Source of the DNA: Candidatus Omnitrophota bacterium
GTDB lineage: Bacteria; Omnitrophota; Gorgyraeia; Tantalellales; Tantalellaceae
Direction of reading: 5' to 3'
Length of the DNA: 6,094 nucleotides
Assembly (NCBI GenBank): GCA_013204685.1
Contig: JABMSC010000036.1
Span: forward strand, 1 to 6,094
Shown here: positions 3,226-6,094 of the stretch, one piece after another
How positions within the stretch are numbered: position 1 is the stretch's first letter
Layout of the letters: every line of letters starts with the position of its first letter
Translations under genes and position numbers: made by a program
The notes under the pieces: model-generated
Database searches by the model: none
The model's input: only the letters and a program-made list of their open reading frames with translations
Told to the model about the DNA's origin: nothing

Positions 3226-6094
3226 ATGATTAGATTTATTAACACATTTAAACTATATATAAAGATCATAGCTGCTGTATTGGTGTGCGTGTTTGCTATC
3301 ACTAGTATACCGTGCATTGATTCTGCGCATGCCCTCGCCGTTTATGCGGGTACACAGAGAGTGGCTGTGCGCCGGGAAATGCTTGATATGGCCATGAATC
3401 TGTACAAGATTACATATCTCGCCTCCGGCGATCCTGAGCTTAAGAGCAGCGATCTTGTGCTCCTGCCATACGGGAAACTCTTAGTTTCCTCCGAATACGA
3501 AGATAAACCCCTTGAACTTTTGCGCCTGATATATAACCGGGAAACTAAGGCGATAATTCAGATCATGTCGGATCCTGAAAGTGATGAAAGGGACGAGTGT
3601 ATCCGGGTGCAGGAACGCATTTTTGCCGGCAATGATATCATAACAAGCTACCGGAGAATATCCGGTGTCGAGGTTTACGCGGACCGGGAGACACTCTTTA
3701 AGGACGTAATTGCGAAGGCATTTGAACTTTTATTGCTTGAGAAGCACGGTGCGATCTCAAGGAAAGAGATGTCGCGTGAAGAGCGGCGGTTTCTTAAGGC
3801 GATCAAGCCCGTGATACTGGAGAAGGAAAACGAATACTTCACCGGCATTTTCTGGAGCCAGTACGCCCGTGAGAAGCGCATTCGTGTAGCTCTGGCAAAT
3901 GGAGTGGAGCTAGGCAGTGGGAACCACAGATCCGAAGAAGGGGCAACGACCGAAGGGAGTCCCGAGCGAAGTCCCGAACTTGTCGAGGGGCGAAGCCGAG
4001 GGAGGGGCAATGGTCATGGGGCAAAAGAAGGCGAGACCCTGGCCTCAGCTTCCACTGCGCCCACTGCTTCGAACTTAAGGGATGAGATCCAAAATGGAGC
4101 ACAAGACCCGAAAGAACGCTCAATATTTGTCAAAACGACCTTATTTATACTGATAGCGGGGTTTTTTACAACAACAGCCTATGTGCTGGCGGTGCATATG
4201 AGCGGATTTCGTGCGCCTGGTGAAATTTTCGGATGGGGCGGGTCAAAATTTATGGCTTTTGCGAGATACCTGGAAGGAAATACGTCGGCTTTTGTGATCT
4301 TCTATACTTCATTCGTATTTGTGGCAAACGTTATCGCAAGCCGTTTTGATAAGAAGAAACACTGGACGAGGTTTGCCACTGTAACTGTTCTGGCTATTCT
4401 GTCTTCACGATTTGCAATTTCAAAATATGTGCCTTATATACAAGAAATTATACCAGATGTAGGGGTGTATTCACACTGGAAGAGGCCCCTGGCGGATCTG
4501 CTGGGTCTTGCTCAGCCGATGATTGCAATAAGTTTTCTTGTAATGGGTTTTGTGGAAAGGTTGAGGACGGCATGGAATAAATTTAATGCCTTCAAAGGGG
4601 AACACTTAAAAGGAACATTGTTACATGTATTGAAAAAGCTTAAGTTGCTTTACGAGATGGGCGGATTTTATCAAGTAGCTATACTTTTCTGGTCGCCTAT
4701 AATCCATTTTTCTTATTATGAGGAAGGAACAACAGGTGTAGTCGCTCCGGTATCCTTTTTCTTTGCTATTGTGGCCGCGGTTTATCTTGTTCAGAAGCCC
4801 GGTCAAATGCTTACGCCATACCCCATATTGAACAAGGTGCTGAAAAATGTTTATCTTGCGCCTCTAATAGGTGTAACGGGTTTAGCTATGTTCGCTAATG
4901 AAGCCCTTGCTATAAACGCCGGCTGCGGACTTTTTACAACAGCAGTTCTTTATATTGCCTATATATTATGGAGATGGATACCATATAGGATTTTATCATT
5001 TTTAGAGCGGAAGGTAGGAGGGGTAGCTTCAGCCCCTCCCTTCGTTAAAAATTCCGAAGGAATTTCTAACGGGGATAATATCGGGGCGGCGAAAGATCTC
5101 TCCTCCTCCGACGGTACCGCCATGAAGCAGGGGACAGGAGAGGAAGCATCCCGCGACAGAAAGGTGGATAGACTAAAGGAACTTACGGGAAGAAATGATA
5201 TAAAGCATGTCAGAGATGTAGATGCGGTTTTGAAAACCATAGATGACGATCCCCTGGATACGATTTATCTAGTAGATGAGCTGCCGGACGATGAACAGGA
5301 AGAAAGATTCAGAAGATATTTTCGTAATAAGTATGAAGTCGGGTACAGTTTAACGCTAATTGATGGTGTAGAATATTTCATTGTTTGGAAATCTAATTTT
5401 AACGAAGTAGAAGATAAAGAAAGCGGTTCGCTTGGGAGCGTTTCCACCGAAGTGCTGGCAAACCTTGCCGACCATCGTATACCATTTTTCGTTCATCTTC
5501 ATCATCTTTCCCAGTCCATACTCCCATCAGTAGCAGATTACATAAAACCCAAACCCTTGCCTTATACGGAACCTCGCCCCGGGGAATTTGAGATACCAGA
5601 CCTTATTCACGTAGGACGGTTTTATATGGGGCATCCTGATATAGGATTTGTGGAATATTATTACGATGAAGATTTGGATGGAGGCATCATGGCTCCGATG
5701 CTGGAGAGTGAGGACATTCAACTTACTTGTGTTACAGGTACGGACGCAACCCATCATCAGGTTAAAACCGAAGAAGAGGCGCTCGATATACTTCTACGGG
5801 AAATCGATAAGGGTTGCTGGGCATTCGATGTTAATTTTGGGAGTGGCTTCTGCGCTGGATGGAGGAAGGACTGGAAGTTTTCCGATATTGTAAAAGGGCG
5901 TTGTCCTGAAACCGCAGAAGATATTGTGTATAGATTAATGTGTGATGCACTGAATGAACAGAAGCCGGATACCAGCGCCGGGGCGGAAGCGACCGAAGCA
6001 ATCCCAAGCGACCCCACGACCACGTCACAAATTTCGGAGAAATCTCTAGCGGAGCACCCCGTTACAAATTCCGGAGAAATTTCTAACGGGGCAA
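3226..6094 (+). CDS. Large modular exported/membrane protein, 3' end outside window
   Basis: One frame runs for 956 codons from the ATG at 3226 to the window edge without a stop. Residues 1-38 form a signal peptide: a basic start, a hydrophobic stretch around IIAAVLVCVFAITSI, and AHALA near the cleavage site. Residues 39-230 are a soluble helical domain I do not recognise. Residues 231-298 are a repeat-rich polar linker. Residues 299-595 hold about eight membrane helices; within them about 354-525 resembles the Mpv17/PMP22 layout, including FWSPIIHF and APVSFFFAIV (tentative). Residues 596-646 are a second linker. Residues 647-910 are a soluble module with H757, H759, S768 and D771 arranged almost as in JAMM metalloproteases. 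From 911 a third repeat-bearing linker begins. No Shine-Dalgarno is seen before 3226, but later in-frame ATGs would remove the signal. The full function is unknown. Open-frame length and domain-linker alternation argue for a true gene and not chance. Confidence 0.85.
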   Translation, partial: MIRFINTFKLYIKIIAAVLVCVFAITSIPCIDSAHALAVYAGTQRVAVRREMLDMAMNLYKITYLASGDPELKSSDLVLLPYGKLLVSSEYEDKPLELLRLIYNRETKAIIQIMSDPESDERDECIRVQERIFAGNDIITSYRRISGVEVYADRETLFKDVIAKAFELLLLEKHGAISRKEMSREERRFLKAIKPVILEKENEYFTGIFWSQYAREKRIRVALANGVELGSGNHRSEEGATTEGSPERSPELVEGRSRGRGNGHGAKEGETLASASTAPTASNLRDEIQNGAQDPKERSIFVKTTLFILIAGFFTTTAYVLAVHMSGFRAPGEIFGWGGSKFMAFARYLEGNTSAFVIFYTSFVFVANVIASRFDKKKHWTRFATVTVLAILSSRFAISKYVPYIQEIIPDVGVYSHWKRPLADLLGLAQPMIAISFLVMGFVERLRTAWNKFNAFKGEHLKGTLLHVLKKLKLLYEMGGFYQVAILFWSPIIHFSYYEEGTTGVVAPVSFFFAIVAAVYLVQKPGQMLTPYPILNKVLKNVYLAPLIGVTGLAMFANEALAINAGCGLFTTAVLYIAYILWRWIPYRILSFLERKVGGVASAPPFVKNSEGISNGDNIGAAKDLSSSDGTAMKQGTGEEASRDRKVDRLKELTGRNDIKHVRDVDAVLKTIDDDPLDTIYLVDELPDDEQEERFRRYFRNKYEVGYSLTLIDGVEYFIVWKSNFNEVEDKESGSLGSVSTEVLANLADHRIPFFVHLHHLSQSILPSVADYIKPKPLPYTEPRPGEFEIPDLIHVGRFYMGHPDIGFVEYYYDEDLDGGIMAPMLESEDIQLTCVTGTDATHHQVKTEEEALDILLREIDKGCWAFDVNFGSGFCAGWRKDWKFSDIVKGRCPETAEDIVYRLMCDALNEQKPDTSAGAEATEAIPSDPTTTSQISEKSLAEHPVTNSGEISNGA
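3950..4001 (+). repeat. Dispersed-type repeat translated in linker 1 of the large protein
   Basis: This stretch encodes SPERSPELVEGRSRG, a purine-rich, low-complexity passage unlike the flanking domains. It contains a 12-nt direct duplication, with AGTCCCGA at 3958-3965 and 3970-3977. From memory, DNA reading this way (and as STSSGLRSG on the other strand) recurs as a short dispersed repeat in many environmental bacterial genomes. Only one copy is in this window, so its repeat nature cannot be shown here. Confidence 0.45.
5043..5074 (+). repeat. Palindromic repeat element, copy A (linker 2)
   Basis: CGTTA, one mismatch-tolerant base, then AAATTCC (to 5055) pairs with GGAATTT, the mismatch, and TAACG (5059-5071) around GAA. 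This is a 13-position stem with one mismatch. It matches copies B and C near the window end in most positions and is read in frame as VKNSEGISNG within the linker between the membrane domain and the soluble module. Confidence 0.75.
5087..5128 (-). repeat. Possible second dispersed repeat in linker 2
   Basis: The linker DNA just after palindromic copy A is compositionally odd, with a TCC triplet run and GGTACC. In the reverse strand it reads as VPSEEERSFAAP, a wording I associate with short dispersed repeats in other genomes. No second copy exists in the window, so this is only a suspicion. Confidence 0.25.
5983..6016 (+). repeat. Possible dispersed repeat at the start of linker 3 repeats
   Basis: GCGGAAGCGACCGAAGCAAT followed by CCCAAGCGACC encodes the Ala/Glu/Thr-rich passage AEATEAIPSDP. 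AGCGACC occurs twice, and the style matches the other linker repeats. There is no full second copy here, so support is weak. Confidence 0.25.
6024..6092 (+). repeat. Palindromic repeat element, copies B and C in tandem (linker 3)
   Basis: Copy B (6024-6055) and copy C (6061-6092) match at 27 of 32 positions, and all five differences are transitions. Copy C has a strong stem, CCCCGTTA (6057-6064) with TAACGGGG (6084-6091), plus an inner AAATT/AATTT pairing. The 37-nt offset means they are translated in different frames: B as SQISEKSLAE and C as VTNSGEISNGA. Copy C shares its frame with copy A at 5043. Confidence 0.8.

Noticed and set aside
3012..3317. Minus-strand frame across the intergenic repeats and promoter
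   Set aside because: It consists of translated repeats (FGCWIL twice) plus AT-rich promoter DNA, with no domain and no credible start context.
3675..4010. Open frame on the minus strand with STSSGLRSG-like wording
   Set aside because: It lies opposite the large + strand gene. Its familiar look comes from a dispersed-type repeat and not from a protein domain.

Overview
The window looks like a piece of a Gram-negative-type bacterial genome of moderate GC content, most likely from an environmental, little-cultured lineage. It has a lipoprotein signal, a periplasm-directed protein of the exosortase-associated TIGR04073 type, and a very long open frame with a signal peptide whose linkers carry small dispersed repeats. 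Together these suggest Omnitrophota (former OP3) or a related lineage. That placement is inferred from gene style; there is no marker gene here. All genes read on the + strand.

Positions 1-2436 hold a tightly packed run of six genes, probably one transcript. They are the 3' part of a Bax inhibitor-1/YccA-type membrane protein, a membrane-anchored staphylococcal-nuclease-like (thermonuclease) protein, a small two-helix membrane protein, a stand-alone response-regulator receiver with a lysine-rich tail, a PPC/DUF296 protein, and the TIGR04073-like exported protein. Gaps are 2 to 26 nt, most genes have a visible Shine-Dalgarno, and TTG starts occur twice. The functions do not form one obvious pathway, but several products sit at or cross the cell envelope. 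After a 62-nt gap comes a small lipoprotein with a hydrophobic C-terminal helix (2499-3035).

Positions 3036-3225 are intergenic. They contain two 30-bp tandem units, each with an inverted repeat, followed by a consensus sigma-70 promoter (TTGACA, 18 bp, TATAAT).

From 3226 to the window end one reading frame stays open for 956 codons without a stop. It encodes an exported or membrane-embedded modular protein: a signal peptide, an unrecognised N-terminal domain, a linker, a domain of about eight membrane helices with a possible Mpv17/PMP22-like core, a second linker, and a soluble module with a JAMM-like His-x-His...Ser-x-x-Asp pattern. A third linker runs off the window. All three linkers carry repeat-like DNA. 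The clearest is a palindromic element of about 32 bp, present three times and translated in two different frames. This large repeat-studded protein is the most unusual content of the window.
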